A stretch of DNA of 64,000 nucleotides, taken from Streptomyces cavernae (GTDB lineage: Bacteria; Actinomycetota; Actinomycetes; Streptomycetales; Streptomycetaceae). The translations under genes and the position numbers were made by a program. Under the pieces are notes generated by a model, which saw nothing but the letters and a program-made list of their open reading frames with translations, did not search any database and was not told the DNA's origin. Below, in pieces: positions 1 to 7,734 of the stretch. The stretch covers positions 95,734-159,733 of the forward strand of contig NZ_RPDJ01000033.1 in assembly GCF_004023625.1 (NCBI RefSeq), in the 5' to 3' direction. Positions within the stretch are counted from its first letter, which is position 1. Every line of letters begins with the position of its first letter.

Positions 1-258
1 GAGGGCGCCGCCGTGATCACCCTGCGCGTCCTGACAGGCAGCGCGCGCCGTCTGCGCATCGAGGTCGAGGACACCTCCAGCGCCCTGCCCAGACGCCGGG
101 AGGCGGGCGAGCAGGGGGTGTCTGGCCGGGGGCTGCTCCTGGTGGATCAGCTCACCGACATCTGGGGCGTGGAACCGCGCGGAGGCGGCAAGGTGGTCTG
201 GTGCGAGTTCGAGGTGCCGGAGGGGGCCCGGGGCCGGGCTGAGCAGGGGGAGTGGTAG
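1..258 (+). CDS. ATP-binding (RsbW/HATPase-like) regulatory protein, 5' truncated
   Basis: The reading frame is open to the first base, so this is the C-terminal part of a gene that begins outside the window; a GTG at base 13 is probably internal. The visible 85 residues contain GRGLLLVDQLTDIWGV, which matches the glycine-rich ATP-lid of the small HATPase_c proteins (RsbW/anti-sigma-like) that are abundant in Streptomyces, followed by the usual final strand ending in WCEF. Known members phosphorylate anti-sigma antagonists or bind sigma factors. The partner is not visible here. The charged tail after the domain is unremarkable. Domain assignment is fairly secure; the specific role is unknown. 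Confidence 0.7.
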   Translation, partial: EGAAVITLRVLTGSARRLRIEVEDTSSALPRRREAGEQGVSGRGLLLVDQLTDIWGVEPRGGGKVVWCEFEVPEGARGRAEQGEW

Positions 259-440
259 GGCTGGCTGAGCGGCTGCGGGTCGTGGGGCTCGTGTTGAGCA
301 TCGTGAGTCGTAGGGCTGGCTGAGCGGCTGGGGGACGCGGGGCTCGTGTTGAGATGCGGGAGCCTGGGGCTGGTCTGAGCAGCGGGAGTGCGTGGCCGGG
401 CTGAGCAGCGGGAGACGCGGGCGGTTGCGGGTGGCACTCT
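258..440. repeat. degenerate tandem GC-rich repeat, about 52 bp period
   Basis: The phrase GGGCTGGCTGAGCGGCTG occurs at about 258 and again at about 312, each followed by GGGGCTCGTGTTGAG. Shorter decayed copies containing CTGAGCAGCGGGAG occur near 375-415. No gene is evident. It separates two same-strand genes. Confidence 0.6.
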
Positions 441-446
441 GGACGC

Positions 447-1307
447 ATGCCGGAACTGCCCGAGGTCGAGGCGCTGAAGGACTTCCTCACTGAGCACCTC
501 GTCGGCCGCGAGATCGTACGGGTGCTGCCCGTCGCCATCAGCGTCCTCAAGACATACGACCCGCCCCTCACCGCCCTCGAGGGCAGTGAGGTGTCCGCGG
601 TGCACCGGCACGGCAAGTTCCTGGACCTGACCGCCGGAGACCTCCACCTGGTGACGCATCTGGCCCGCGCGGGCTGGCTGCACTGGCGGGACCGGCTGCC
701 CGACGGCGCGCCCCGCCCCGGCAAGGGCCCGCTGGCGCTGCGGGTCGCCCTGGAGACCGGGGAGGGCTTCGACCTCACCGAGGCGGGCACCCAGAAGCGG
801 CTCGCGGTGTACGTCGTACACGACCCCTCCGACGTCCCTGGCATCGCCCGCCTCGGCCCCGACCCGCTCTCCGACGACTTCGACGCGGCGGCCCTCGCCC
901 GGCTCCTGGCGGGCGAGCGACGGCAGCTCAAGGGCGCGCTGCGCGACCAGGCCCTGATCGCGGGGGTGGGCAACGCCTACAGTGACGAGATCCTGCACGC
1001 GGCGCGGATGTCGCCCTTCAAACTCGCCGCGTCCCTCACGGACGACGAGACCCGGCGCCTGTACGAGGCTTTGCGCGCAACACTCACCGAGGCCGTCGAA
1101 CGCTCCCGGGGTGTGGCGGCGGGGCGGCTGAAGACGGAGAAGAAGAGCGGTCTGCGGGTCCACGGCCGCACCGGCGAGCCCTGCCCGGTGTGCGGCGACA
1201 CCATCCGCGAGGTCTCCTTCAGCGACTCCTCGCTCCAGTACTGCCCGACCTGCCAGACGGGCGGCAAGCCGCTCGCGGACCGGAGGATGTCGCGCCTGCT
1301 GAAGTAG
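447..1307 (+). CDS. Formamidopyrimidine-DNA glycosylase family protein (Fpg/MutM-like)
   Basis: Bifunctional base-excision-repair glycosylase/AP lyase that would remove oxidised purines. The protein (286 aa) begins MPELPEVE, giving the N-terminal proline nucleophile and catalytic Glu3 after Met removal. Lys57 lies in HRHGKF as in MutM, and the helix-two-turn-helix has G-N175-A-Y. The C-terminal zinc finger is intact with cysteines 246, 249, 266 and 269 (CPVC...CPTC). The start is fixed because the N-terminus is catalytic. Streptomyces carry several Fpg/Nei paralogues, so I give no symbol; this could be an accessory paralogue rather than the main mutM. Single-gene unit. Confidence 0.92.
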   Translation: MPELPEVEALKDFLTEHLVGREIVRVLPVAISVLKTYDPPLTALEGSEVSAVHRHGKFLDLTAGDLHLVTHLARAGWLHWRDRLPDGAPRPGKGPLALRVALETGEGFDLTEAGTQKRLAVYVVHDPSDVPGIARLGPDPLSDDFDAAALARLLAGERRQLKGALRDQALIAGVGNAYSDEILHAARMSPFKLAASLTDDETRRLYEALRATLTEAVERSRGVAAGRLKTEKKSGLRVHGRTGEPCPVCGDTIREVSFSDSSLQYCPTCQTGGKPLADRRMSRLLK

Positions 1308-1374
1308 CGCCCGGCAGGCAACCCGGCAGGCAGCTCGGCTTCGGGCGCCCGGCAGGCAGCCCGGCAGGGGAGGG

Positions 1375-1887
1375 TCAGCGCACCAGTTCGGCGGCCAGCA
1401 GGTCCATCAGGAGTCCGTCGTGCCAGCTGCCGTCCGCGCCGCGCTCGTAGCTGCGCATGATGCCCACCGGCCGGAACCCGACCTTCGTGTAGCAGCGGAT
1501 CGCCGCCGCGTTGCCGGCCGCCGGGTCGATGACCAGACGGTGGTAGCCGTGGTCGTCGACGAGGTGGCGGGCGAGAGTGCGCACGGTGTCGGCTCCCAGG
1601 CCGCGGCCGTGCACCGCCGGGTCCAGGAACACATCGATGCCGGCGTGCCGGTAGTCCGGGTCCTCCTCGGCGTACCACTGGGCCATGCCGATGATCCGGT
1701 CCTGGTACCGGACGGTCAGCGGATGGATGCCGGGGTCCTGAAGGTCGGCCACGATGTCCGCTTCGAGATCGTCCCCACCCCGCCACCAGGCACGTACTTC
1801 GGGAGTGGCGCGGATGGCGGCCAGTGCGGAGACGTCCTCGACGGTGGTGGGGAGGAGGACCACCAAGGCGCCGCGCAGCACTGTCAT
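1375..1887 (-). CDS. GNAT family N-acetyltransferase (AAC(6')-like)
   Basis: A 170-residue acetyl-CoA-dependent acetyltransferase. The stretch DVFLDPAVHGRGLGADTVR is the acetyl-CoA-binding motif A (Q/R-x-x-G-x-G/A), followed by NAAAIRCYTKVGFRPVG, the typical motif B. WYAEEDPDYRHAGIDVFL resembles the aminoglycoside 6'-N-acetyltransferase (AacA4/RimJ-like) subgroup. I chose the ATG at 1887 because the family starts just before the first strand; the frame extends further upstream with arginine-rich, non-conserved sequence. Substrate unknown; resistance function is only a possibility. It converges on the Fpg gene. Confidence 0.82.
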   Translation of the reverse strand: MTVLRGALVVLLPTTVEDVSALAAIRATPEVRAWWRGGDDLEADIVADLQDPGIHPLTVRYQDRIIGMAQWYAEEDPDYRHAGIDVFLDPAVHGRGLGADTVRTLARHLVDDHGYHRLVIDPAAGNAAAIRCYTKVGFRPVGIMRSYERGADGSWHDGLLMDLLAAELVR

Positions 1888-2092
1888 GACGCGAAACAGT
1901 ACGCGGTGGTGCTGTCTCCGCAGGGGCCGGCAGGTGTCCGGGGGAGAACGCACCTGCCTGCCCCTGCGCATGACGCCCGCCCGGGAGAGGATGTGGACAA
2001 GGCGGGCACCACGGGACCTCGCGGTCCACTCACTCCAGCGAAACAGGGGGCCGAGGTGTCACCTCGGGCGCCACGGAAATGCGGGAGAGGGC

Positions 2093-2743
2093 TCAGCGTG
2101 ACTTGAGCGTCACCAGTTTCTCGCCGTCCGCCGTGCGGACCTCGAAGCGGGCGATCTCGCTGGGGTGGGCCGCCGCGCCGCCCTGCATGGCGGTCGCTTC
2201 GCCGCTTCCCCCGGACCCGACCCAGGACATCACGGTCTGCTCGGAGCCGTCCTTGGTGACCGCGACGAGATGGCAGGCCCGGCGGCCGGTGGGGTCCTTG
2301 ATGGTGAAGTCGACCTGGCTGCCCCAGGCACGGTTCAGCGTCGTCACCTTGGCGGAGACGCCCGACCGGGCGTCGCTCGCCTGGAGCCGCATCCCGTCGG
2401 TCCCGCCCCCGCTGAACACGGCGATGACGGGGCCGCCCGCGGCGAACACGACCGCCGCGGCCACCGCGACCAGCCAGCGCCTGCGCCCGGTGCGGCGCAT
2501 CGCGGCCACATCGCGCAGGAGCTGGTCCAGCATCCCCGGGCGGGGCGCGGCGAACGGGTCGACCGAGTCCGGAGTCGAGTCCGCGTAGGCCTTCAGTACA
2601 TGTGTGGTGGGACGGAGTTCATGGAACTGTGCCACGCACCGGGGGCAGTCCATGAGATGGTCTTCGAAGCGGAATGCGTCCGCCCGGTCCAACACGCCGA
2701 GCGCGTAGGCGCCGACATCGCGATGGCGTTCCAGGGGCGTCAT
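2093..2743 (-). CDS. Zinc-finger anti-sigma factor, membrane-anchored
   Basis: A 216-residue ZAS/RskA-like protein. The cytoplasmic N-terminus carries H29-x3-C-x2-C (DHLMDCPRC), the zinc-binding sigma-inhibitory helix. A single membrane segment follows near residues 90-110 (WLVAVAAAVVFAAGGPV), then an extracytoplasmic C-terminal domain of about 105 residues. It would hold an ECF sigma factor inactive until an envelope signal. The ECF sigma gene on the same strand at 3524-4075 is the obvious partner, but one unknown gene and a hairpin lie between them. Family assignment is strong; partner assignment is inference. Confidence 0.85.
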   Translation of the reverse strand: MTPLERHRDVGAYALGVLDRADAFRFEDHLMDCPRCVAQFHELRPTTHVLKAYADSTPDSVDPFAAPRPGMLDQLLRDVAAMRRTGRRRWLVAVAAAVVFAAGGPVIAVFSGGGTDGMRLQASDARSGVSAKVTTLNRAWGSQVDFTIKDPTGRRACHLVAVTKDGSEQTVMSWVGSGGSGEATAMQGGAAAHPSEIARFEVRTADGEKLVTLKSR

Positions 2744-2767
2744 GCCGAATCCTCATACCGGTGGTGG

Positions 2768-2794
2768 GGGTGGGTTTTTTCTTCTTGCCCACCC
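2768..2794. terminator. hairpin with A/T-rich loop between 2875-3390 gene and anti-sigma gene
   Basis: GGGTGGG and CCCACCC arms (7 bp) enclose a 13-nt loop containing six consecutive T on the plus strand. It lies just upstream of the anti-sigma start and downstream of the preceding minus-strand gene, so it may attenuate readthrough. Confidence 0.35.
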
Positions 2795-2874
2795 GTACGC
2801 ACCAGACAGTCGAATCACTCAAGAACCGGCCGCAAAAGAACCAGCGGAAGATTACCAGTCGATAACGGGAATCG

Positions 2875-3390
2875 TCAGAAAAGGTGAATGGCCAGGTGGC
2901 CGAGGGGGAGTCCGAGCCGCCAGGCCGGCGTCCACACCTTCGGGCCGTCGTCCTCTCCGGGGATCGACCCGCCGCCCGGTACGGCGTCCAGATCCGGCGC
3001 CAGCAACTCCGTCTCCTCCAGCCACCGCCACGCGGCCTCCGCCAGCTGCAGATCCGGATCGGGGGTGCCCGATTCCCGCACGTCGGCGGCGAGCTTCGCC
3101 ATCCGCTCGGCCACCCAGTCCTGCCACCTCTGGTCGTACGCGGTCAGCGACAGCCAGGTCTCCAGCTGGGTGACCACCCGGATTCCGGAGAGCTCACCGC
3201 TGGTGTCGGACAGGAAAATGGTCAGTGCCAGGGCGTCGCGCCCCGCGCGGAACTCGAAGGACGTCGGCGGCATCAGGTCGCCCGTCCGCAGCAGCTCGTC
3301 GGCGATGTACTCGGCGTACAACCACGCCATCGGGACGGTCAGTTCCCCTCCGCCTGCGCCGTCCGTGCTCTCTTGGCCTCTGTGCAGCAT
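2875..3390 (-). CDS. Conserved hypothetical protein in the sigma/anti-sigma locus
   Basis: A 171-residue soluble, acidic protein with no recognisable motif. The start at 3390 is supported by a strong GGAGG-rich Shine-Dalgarno upstream. The body has several tryptophans (ETWLSL, QRWQDWVAERM, AWRWLEE) and a mostly alpha-helical look, and it ends in a hydrophobic LPLGHLAIHLF. It sits between an ECF sigma gene (3524-4075) and its likely zinc-finger anti-sigma (2093-2743) on the same strand, so a role in that regulatory system is possible. No function can be assigned from sequence alone. Confidence 0.65.
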   Translation of the reverse strand: MLHRGQESTDGAGGGELTVPMAWLYAEYIADELLRTGDLMPPTSFEFRAGRDALALTIFLSDTSGELSGIRVVTQLETWLSLTAYDQRWQDWVAERMAKLAADVRESGTPDPDLQLAEAAWRWLEETELLAPDLDAVPGGGSIPGEDDGPKVWTPAWRLGLPLGHLAIHLF

Positions 3391-3498
3391 CCCTTCCTGC
3401 CTCCTCCGGTGCGTGCGCTTCGCCGGCCCCGGTGCCCCGGTTGGAACACGGATAGGGACTAGCCGACCCTCAACCGGGTTGCTCAGCAAGGCGCTTTA

Positions 3499-3520
3499 CG
3501 AAGGATTTGCCGATCCTTCG
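3499..3520 (-). terminator. hairpin after the ECF sigma gene
   Basis: Perfect 8-bp arms CGAAGGAT / ATCCTTCG with a 6-nt loop, starting four bases beyond the sigma-factor stop codon. It could terminate or attenuate transcription from the sigma gene into the downstream genes. Confidence 0.5.
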
Positions 3521-3523
3521 GTT

Positions 3524-4075
3524 TCACCGCAGGTCGGACGCGTATCCCGGAAGAACCCGGCGCAGGGCGCGCAGCGCGTAGTACGCGCGAGACTTCACCG
3601 TACCGGGCGGAATTCCCAGGGCCTTGGCGGCTTCCGCCACACTCGCACCCCGGAAATACACCTGCACCAGTACTTCACGGTGTTCGGGAGTGAGTGTCTT
3701 CACAGCTTCCCGTACGTCGAGCATTGCGGCCGAACGTTCGGCGTGATCCGCACACACCCGGGCGTTCTCCAGGACCGCGTCGCCCACCTCGGCGGGCCGG
3801 GCCTGCCGCGCCCGGCGCGCGTCGATGGCCAGGCGCCGGCCGACGGTCAGCAGCCAGGGGCGCACGGAGTCGTAGTCGGCGCTCAGTGCCTCGGGGTGCT
3901 GCCAGGCACGTACGAAGGTCTCCTGCACGAGGTCCTCGGCGCGCTGCCGGTCGCCGTCGCTCAACCGCAGCATGAGGGCGAAGAGCGGGCGGCCGTGCTC
4001 GCGCTGGAGTGCGGCGAGCTCGTGCTCGCAGGTGGTGGCACCGCGGGTACGGGTGCGGGTGGGTGCGGCCGTCAT
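3524..4075 (-). CDS. ECF-type RNA polymerase sigma factor
   Basis: A 183-residue sigma-70 family protein with only regions 2 and 4. Region 2 includes RAEDLVQETFVRAWQHPE and RPWLLTVGRRLAIDARRAR (core binding and -10 recognition). Region 4 is a helix-turn-helix with LTPEHREVLVQVYFRGAS and IPPGTVKSRAYYALRALR. The wording resembles the SigK/SigL-like group that pairs with zinc-finger anti-sigma factors, and such an anti-sigma lies two genes downstream on the same strand. The intervening hairpin at 3499-3520 suggests the stoichiometry may be uncoupled. Promoter targets are unknown. Confidence 0.9.
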   Translation of the reverse strand: MTAAPTRTRTRGATTCEHELAALQREHGRPLFALMLRLSDGDRQRAEDLVQETFVRAWQHPEALSADYDSVRPWLLTVGRRLAIDARRARQARPAEVGDAVLENARVCADHAERSAAMLDVREAVKTLTPEHREVLVQVYFRGASVAEAAKALGIPPGTVKSRAYYALRALRRVLPGYASDLR

Positions 4076-4189
4076 GGCCGTATGGCAACGCGTCGTGCGG
4101 CGTCGGTACAGGGCAAGGACAGAGGTCTGCGACGGGCGGTTGCCAGGAGTCGACGAACGGTGCGACGAGCGGTCGGCGGCCGTTACCCG

Positions 4190-4365
4190 GAAGCCGCGGT
4201 TCTCCGAAGCTGCTGCTCCCGGAGGGTGCCGTTCCCGGGGAAGGCCGTTTCCGGAGGATGCGGTTTCCGGAGTGGCCGTTTCCGGAGGTGCGCGTTTCCG
4301 GAGGTGGCCGTTTTCCGAAGGCTGCCGTTTCCGGAAGGGGGCGTTTCCGGAGGCTGCCGCCGACG
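4190..4365. repeat. short tandem repeat, GTTTCCGGAGG units
   Basis: About nine imperfect copies of a 15-19 bp unit containing G(T)TTCCGGA(G)G lie between the sigma-factor start and the universal stress gene. A second short duplication (AGGTGTTC-C-CCCTCGTC) follows at about 4376-4410. The core TTTCCGGA is nearly palindromic. The 370-base interval holds no other gene. Confidence 0.7.
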
Positions 4366-4446
4366 GAGTCCGCCTCAGGTGTTCGCCCTCGTCTTCAGGT
4401 GTTCACCCTCGTCATCGGATGCCGGACGGCCCGGCGTGCCTCGTGC

Positions 4447-4908
4447 TCAGGGCACCACCGTGACCGGCCAGCGCCCCGCCTTGACCAAGCGGATCGCGAC
4501 CGATCCCACGATCCGGTGCCCGGCCTGTTCGGAGGCGCCCACCACCACCGCGTCCGCCTTCAGTTCGTCCGCGGCCTTCACCAGGCCGACGTACGGGTCA
4601 CCGCGGAACGTATGGAACTCCCACCGCACCTGGAAGATGTCCTTGTCCTTCTCGGTGGCTTCCCGGATCTGCCGGATGAGATCCTCGGCGATCGCGTCGG
4701 TCGTCTCGGCCACCGGCGCGCCCAGCGCCGCGCCCGCCGCCATCACCGGCTGCACGTACACCAGCGCCAGCAGCGCGTGCTGGCGCCGGGCGAGTCCCGC
4801 GGCGTAGGCGGCGGCCCGCAACGAGGAGTCGGAGCCGTCCACCCCGACCACGATGACCTTGGGCCCGTCCGTACCCCGCTCGAACCGCTCGGCATGCCGT
4901 TCCGTCAC
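4447..4908 (-). CDS. Universal stress protein, UspA family
   Basis: A 153-residue single-domain Usp. The first strand and loop read VIVVGVDGSDSSLRAAAYAA, as expected for the adenine/ribose side of the fold. The C-terminal signature reads VVVGASEQAGHRIVGSVAIRL. The G-x2-G-x9-G-(S/T) ATP motif is shortened here: the second Gly is replaced (GASE), although the final GS is kept, so tight ATP binding is doubtful. It may act as a stress-induced nucleotide-independent Usp. It is a single-gene unit preceded by a MITE-like element on the far side. Confidence 0.88.
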   Translation of the reverse strand: MTERHAERFERGTDGPKVIVVGVDGSDSSLRAAAYAAGLARRQHALLALVYVQPVMAAGAALGAPVAETTDAIAEDLIRQIREATEKDKDIFQVRWEFHTFRGDPYVGLVKAADELKADAVVVGASEQAGHRIVGSVAIRLVKAGRWPVTVVP

Positions 4909-5065
4909 GCCCCGAGGCTATCGGAGTACCGGACGGGACCCGAGCGGACCCCACTGCCCCCACCGCCCCCCGGAAACTCGGAGCTCTAAGGGGGCCTTGC
5001 ACTATGAGCGTCCGATGAGGTCGCGTGGTCTGGTGCCGTGCATCGCAAGGCGCCGGAGAGCCCTG

Positions 5066-5110
5066 GATGGGGGTGCCCCCTGCTCGAGCGGAGCCGAGAG
5101 CTTGGGGGAG
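5066..5110. repeat. Streptomyces-type palindromic intergenic repeat, copy 1
   Basis: A 45-bp unit starting GATGGGGGTGCCCCCTGC and ending AGCTTGGGGGAG. It differs from the copy at 5140-5184 at one position. It can form a hairpin through GGGGGTGCCCCC and through CTCGAGCG/GAGAGC arms. Confidence 0.7.
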
Positions 5111-5139
5111 GAGCTACCTGGGCTTTTCGGCAACGCGGC

Positions 5140-5184
5140 GATGGGGGTGCCCCCTGCTCGAGCGCAGCCGAGAGCTTGGGGGAG
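5140..5184. repeat. Streptomyces-type palindromic intergenic repeat, copy 2
   Basis: Second copy, 44/45 identical to 5066-5110 and spaced 74 bp from it start to start. Both lie inside the inverted-repeat-bounded element 4986-5233. Confidence 0.7.
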
Positions 5185-5331
5185 CGGTGCCAGGCCGCGC
5201 GACCCGGGCGGGCATAGTGCAAGGACCCCTAAGTCGCACGGACGACCCACACTGCTCCCAACGGGTGGTCTCATACCCCCGCCCCGGTGTCATCGAGCTC
5301 GTCGGCCCAGGAATCGGGCGACTGATGACCT

Positions 5332-6186
5332 ATGACCCAGGATCAGTTGACCCAGGATCAGCTCCTGTCGCGCCGTCGCGTGTTGCAGGTCGGCACCGCG
5401 GTGGTGGGCGCGGCCACCGTGGCCCAACTGTTCACGGACCGGCCCGGCGCCGCCCCCTCCGCCGCACCGGCCCGCCCCGCCCCCGGCCCCCGGGGCAGCG
5501 GACCGCTGAGGCCCTCCAGCTACCGGCTGCAACCCATCACGGGCTACGGGCCCCAGCGGGCCGAAAGAGGCCGGTCCGTCGTACGGAGCCGGCCGTTCCT
5601 GAGGCTGGACGGGCGCCACCGCAGCATGGTGCTCACCTTCGACGACGGTCCCGACCCGCGCTACACCCCGGACGTCCTGAGGATCCTGCGGCAGTACGGC
5701 GTACGCGCCATGTTCTTCGTGTGCGGCGGGATGGCGCAGGAGAACACCGAACTGCTGCGCGAGATGGCTTACGACGGTCACGTCGTCGGCAACCACACCT
5801 GGTCCCATCCCCTGCTGACCCGGCTCTCCCGTTCCCAGATCCGCTCGGAACTGGAACGCACCAGCGATGTTGTGCTGAGGGCGTCCGGTCAGTGGCCCGG
5901 ATGGTTCCGCGCCCCCTACGGAGCCTGGAACCGCGACGCCTACGAGATCGGCGCCGAACTCGGAATGGAACCGCTCGCCTGGTCCGTGGACACCCTCGAC
6001 TGGAGGTCTCCCGGCCCCCGCGCCATCGTCGACCGTGTCACGGGTGGGGCGGCGCCCGGTGCCATCGTCCTCGCGCACGACGCGGGCGGCGACCGCTCAG
6101 GGAGCGTCCAGGCGCTGCGTGACTATCTACCGCGACTGCTGCGCTCCGGTTACCGCCTGACCGTCCCGCGCCGTTCCTCGGCGTAG
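5332..6186 (+). CDS. Secreted polysaccharide deacetylase (NodB/CE4 family)
   Basis: A 284-residue CE4 esterase predicted to remove N- or O-acetyl groups from peptidoglycan or chitin-like glycans outside the cell. The N-terminus has a twin-arginine-type signal (LSRRRVLQVG followed by a hydrophobic run). Motif 1 is TFDDGPD (catalytic Asp and first metal Asp). Motif 2 is HTWSHP (metal histidines). Later motifs are RAPYGAWN and DTLDW, with the catalytic His in LAHDAGG. The first codons contain a 15-bp tandem duplication encoding TQDQL twice, so a downstream start is possible. It lies alone, converging with the sortase gene. Confidence 0.9.
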   Translation: MTQDQLTQDQLLSRRRVLQVGTAVVGAATVAQLFTDRPGAAPSAAPARPAPGPRGSGPLRPSSYRLQPITGYGPQRAERGRSVVRSRPFLRLDGRHRSMVLTFDDGPDPRYTPDVLRILRQYGVRAMFFVCGGMAQENTELLREMAYDGHVVGNHTWSHPLLTRLSRSQIRSELERTSDVVLRASGQWPGWFRAPYGAWNRDAYEIGAELGMEPLAWSVDTLDWRSPGPRAIVDRVTGGAAPGAIVLAHDAGGDRSGSVQALRDYLPRLLRSGYRLTVPRRSSA

Positions 6187-6223
6187 GGCGGTCCGTCGTG
6201 GGAGGGCTCAGCCGCGGGAGCCC

Positions 6224-6931
6224 TCAGCGGACCTCGACCAGGCGGGCGAAGACGACGACGTTTCCCGTGTAGCCGCCCTGCTTGGAGAAGGCACCTCCGC
6301 AGGTGATGACCCGTAGTTCGGGGACGCCGGTGTCACCGTAGACGCGGTTGCCCGGGAAGTTGTGCTTGTCGAACACCTCGATGCCGTAGACCTCGAACAC
6401 CGGGGTCTTGCCGTCCCGGCGCGGCACCTCGACACGGCTTCCCTTCTTCAACGCGCCGAGCCCGTAGAAGACGGCGGGTCCCTGCTGGTTGTCGACATGA
6501 CCGACGACGACCGCCGTGCCCTTCTCGCCGGGCGTCACCGCGCCCGTGAACCAGCCGGCCAGATTCGGGTCCTCCGGTGGCGGGGCGTCCACCCAGCCCT
6601 CCAGGTCGAGACCCACGGGCATGGCGGGCGCGTCGACGTTGATGGCCGGGATTCTCACGCGGTCGACCTCGGAGTACGGCAACGGGTCCGGGGTGTCCGT
6701 GCCGGGTGCCCGGGCGGCGGTACGGCTGTCCGCGGCGGCCTGTGCGGCGGGCTGCGGCGGGCCTTCGCCGAACTCCCCCGAACCGTTGCGGATCAGCGCG
6801 AGGCCGGTCAGCAGAACGAGCGCCGTCACGCCCCAGGGCGCACGCCTCCGCCTCGGCTCTTCCGCTGCTGGCTGGGACCACAGCAATCGCAGGTCCCCAC
6901 TGACATGGCTGTCACCCCATCCGTCGCGCAT
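6224..6931 (-). CDS. Class F sortase
   Basis: A 235-residue membrane-anchored transpeptidase. One N-terminal membrane segment (WGVTALVLLTGLALI) follows an arginine-rich cytoplasmic stretch. The sortase barrel includes VRIPAINVDAPAMPVG, the catalytic His in VVVGHVDN, the catalytic Cys in LRVITCGG, and the terminal NVVVFARL strand, where the conserved Arg is expected. Class F enzymes occur as singletons in Actinobacteria and attach LPXTG-like proteins to the wall. The neighbouring secreted protein (7222-7716) has a C-terminal anchor but no LPXTG, so it is not an obvious substrate. Confidence 0.88.
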   Translation of the reverse strand: MRDGWGDSHVSGDLRLLWSQPAAEEPRRRRAPWGVTALVLLTGLALIRNGSGEFGEGPPQPAAQAAADSRTAARAPGTDTPDPLPYSEVDRVRIPAINVDAPAMPVGLDLEGWVDAPPPEDPNLAGWFTGAVTPGEKGTAVVVGHVDNQQGPAVFYGLGALKKGSRVEVPRRDGKTPVFEVYGIEVFDKHNFPGNRVYGDTGVPELRVITCGGAFSKQGGYTGNVVVFARLVEVR

Positions 6932-7221
6932 ATCCGAACGCTAAGCGCAGGACTTGCGCTCGGCGACGAGGGTGAGCGCGAACGGGTGGCCCGTCCGGCG
7001 GTGCCGTGCGCCATCCGAGTTCGCCGTGACCAGGAAATTTCTGATGGTCCGTGACCTGCATCAATATCCGATTGTGTGCTTTTTTCCGGGCGTGTCTGCT
7101 CACCGGGACGGACCATTCCCGACATGCGGCGTGGCGCGCGGCATCTGAGGGTCTGTGCAGGAGGTGCTTACTCGCCGATCCACCGGGGACGGTTCCCGGG
7201 GCGCCTTCCGCGGAGGTTGAC

Positions 7222-7716
7222 ATGCGTAGATCACGTGCCCTGGCGGCCGGAGCCGCCGTCGCGGCGGTCGCCGTCGGGCTCGCCGCTCCGACCGCCACGG
7301 CCTGGGACAATCCGAGCAACATCACCGCCACGCCCAGTGTTGTCGCACCCGGCGGCCGGATGACCGTCACGGTGGACGGCAGTTCCTGCCAGCGACCGGG
7401 CAGCACGGTCGAGTCCCCGGTCTTCCCGCGGACCCGTCTGACCTCCCTCGGTGGCAACACGGCCCGCGCGACCGTCACCGTCGACCACAACGCGCATGCG
7501 GGCTCGTACGGCATCACGGCCCGGTGCGGCGACGGCAAGACGCTCACCCGGTCCGACGCCTTCAGTGTGGTCGGCGGTGTGCGCGGGGGCATCGGCGGCA
7601 GCAGCACGTCCGGTGCCACGGCCACCGACATCGCCATCGGCGGCGGCCTCGTGACCCTCGCTGTCATCGGCGGTGGAGTCTTCTGGATGCGCCGGCGCTC
7701 GGAAAGCAGGGCCTGA
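7222..7716 (+). CDS. Secreted/membrane-anchored small protein of unknown function
   Basis: A 164-residue protein. The ATG at 7222 has a GGAGG five bases upstream and begins a Sec signal peptide (MRRSRALAAG then hydrophobic, cleavage after TATA). The mature part is an Ig-like/beta domain (SNITATPSVVAPGGRMTVTV, TARCGDGKTLTRSDAFSVV) with two cysteines that could form a disulfide. A glycine/serine linker and a C-terminal membrane helix (GGGLVTLAVIGGGVFWM) with RRR stop-transfer follow. There is no LPXTG motif. It resembles conserved Streptomyces surface proteins often found beside class F sortases; no function assigned. Confidence 0.75.
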   Translation: MRRSRALAAGAAVAAVAVGLAAPTATAWDNPSNITATPSVVAPGGRMTVTVDGSSCQRPGSTVESPVFPRTRLTSLGGNTARATVTVDHNAHAGSYGITARCGDGKTLTRSDAFSVVGGVRGGIGGSSTSGATATDIAIGGGLVTLAVIGGGVFWMRRRSESRA

Positions 7717-7734
7717 GCCCCCTCCGGCCGCCGA

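Larger units (their letters stand above)
4986..5233. mobile_element. MITE-like element with terminal inverted repeats
   Basis: A 248-bp non-coding element bounded by 21-bp inverted repeats (4986-5006 and 5213-5233; 19/21 matching). The shared inner part is AGGGGNCCTTGCACTATG with one difference. The complementarity continues inward (GGTCGCGYGGYCTGG on both sides), and the middle carries two near-identical 45-bp palindromic repeats. No transposase is encoded. A target duplication is not clear. It fits a non-autonomous miniature element; parent family unknown. Confidence 0.6.

Noticed and set aside
147..1163. Long minus-strand reading frames opposite the Fpg gene
   Set aside because: They mirror the codon pattern of the clearly real plus-strand glycosylase, lack any domain and are typical antisense frames in GC-rich DNA.
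7222..7716. Sortase substrate
   Set aside because: The protein has a C-terminal membrane helix and basic tail but no LPXTG or LAXTG motif.
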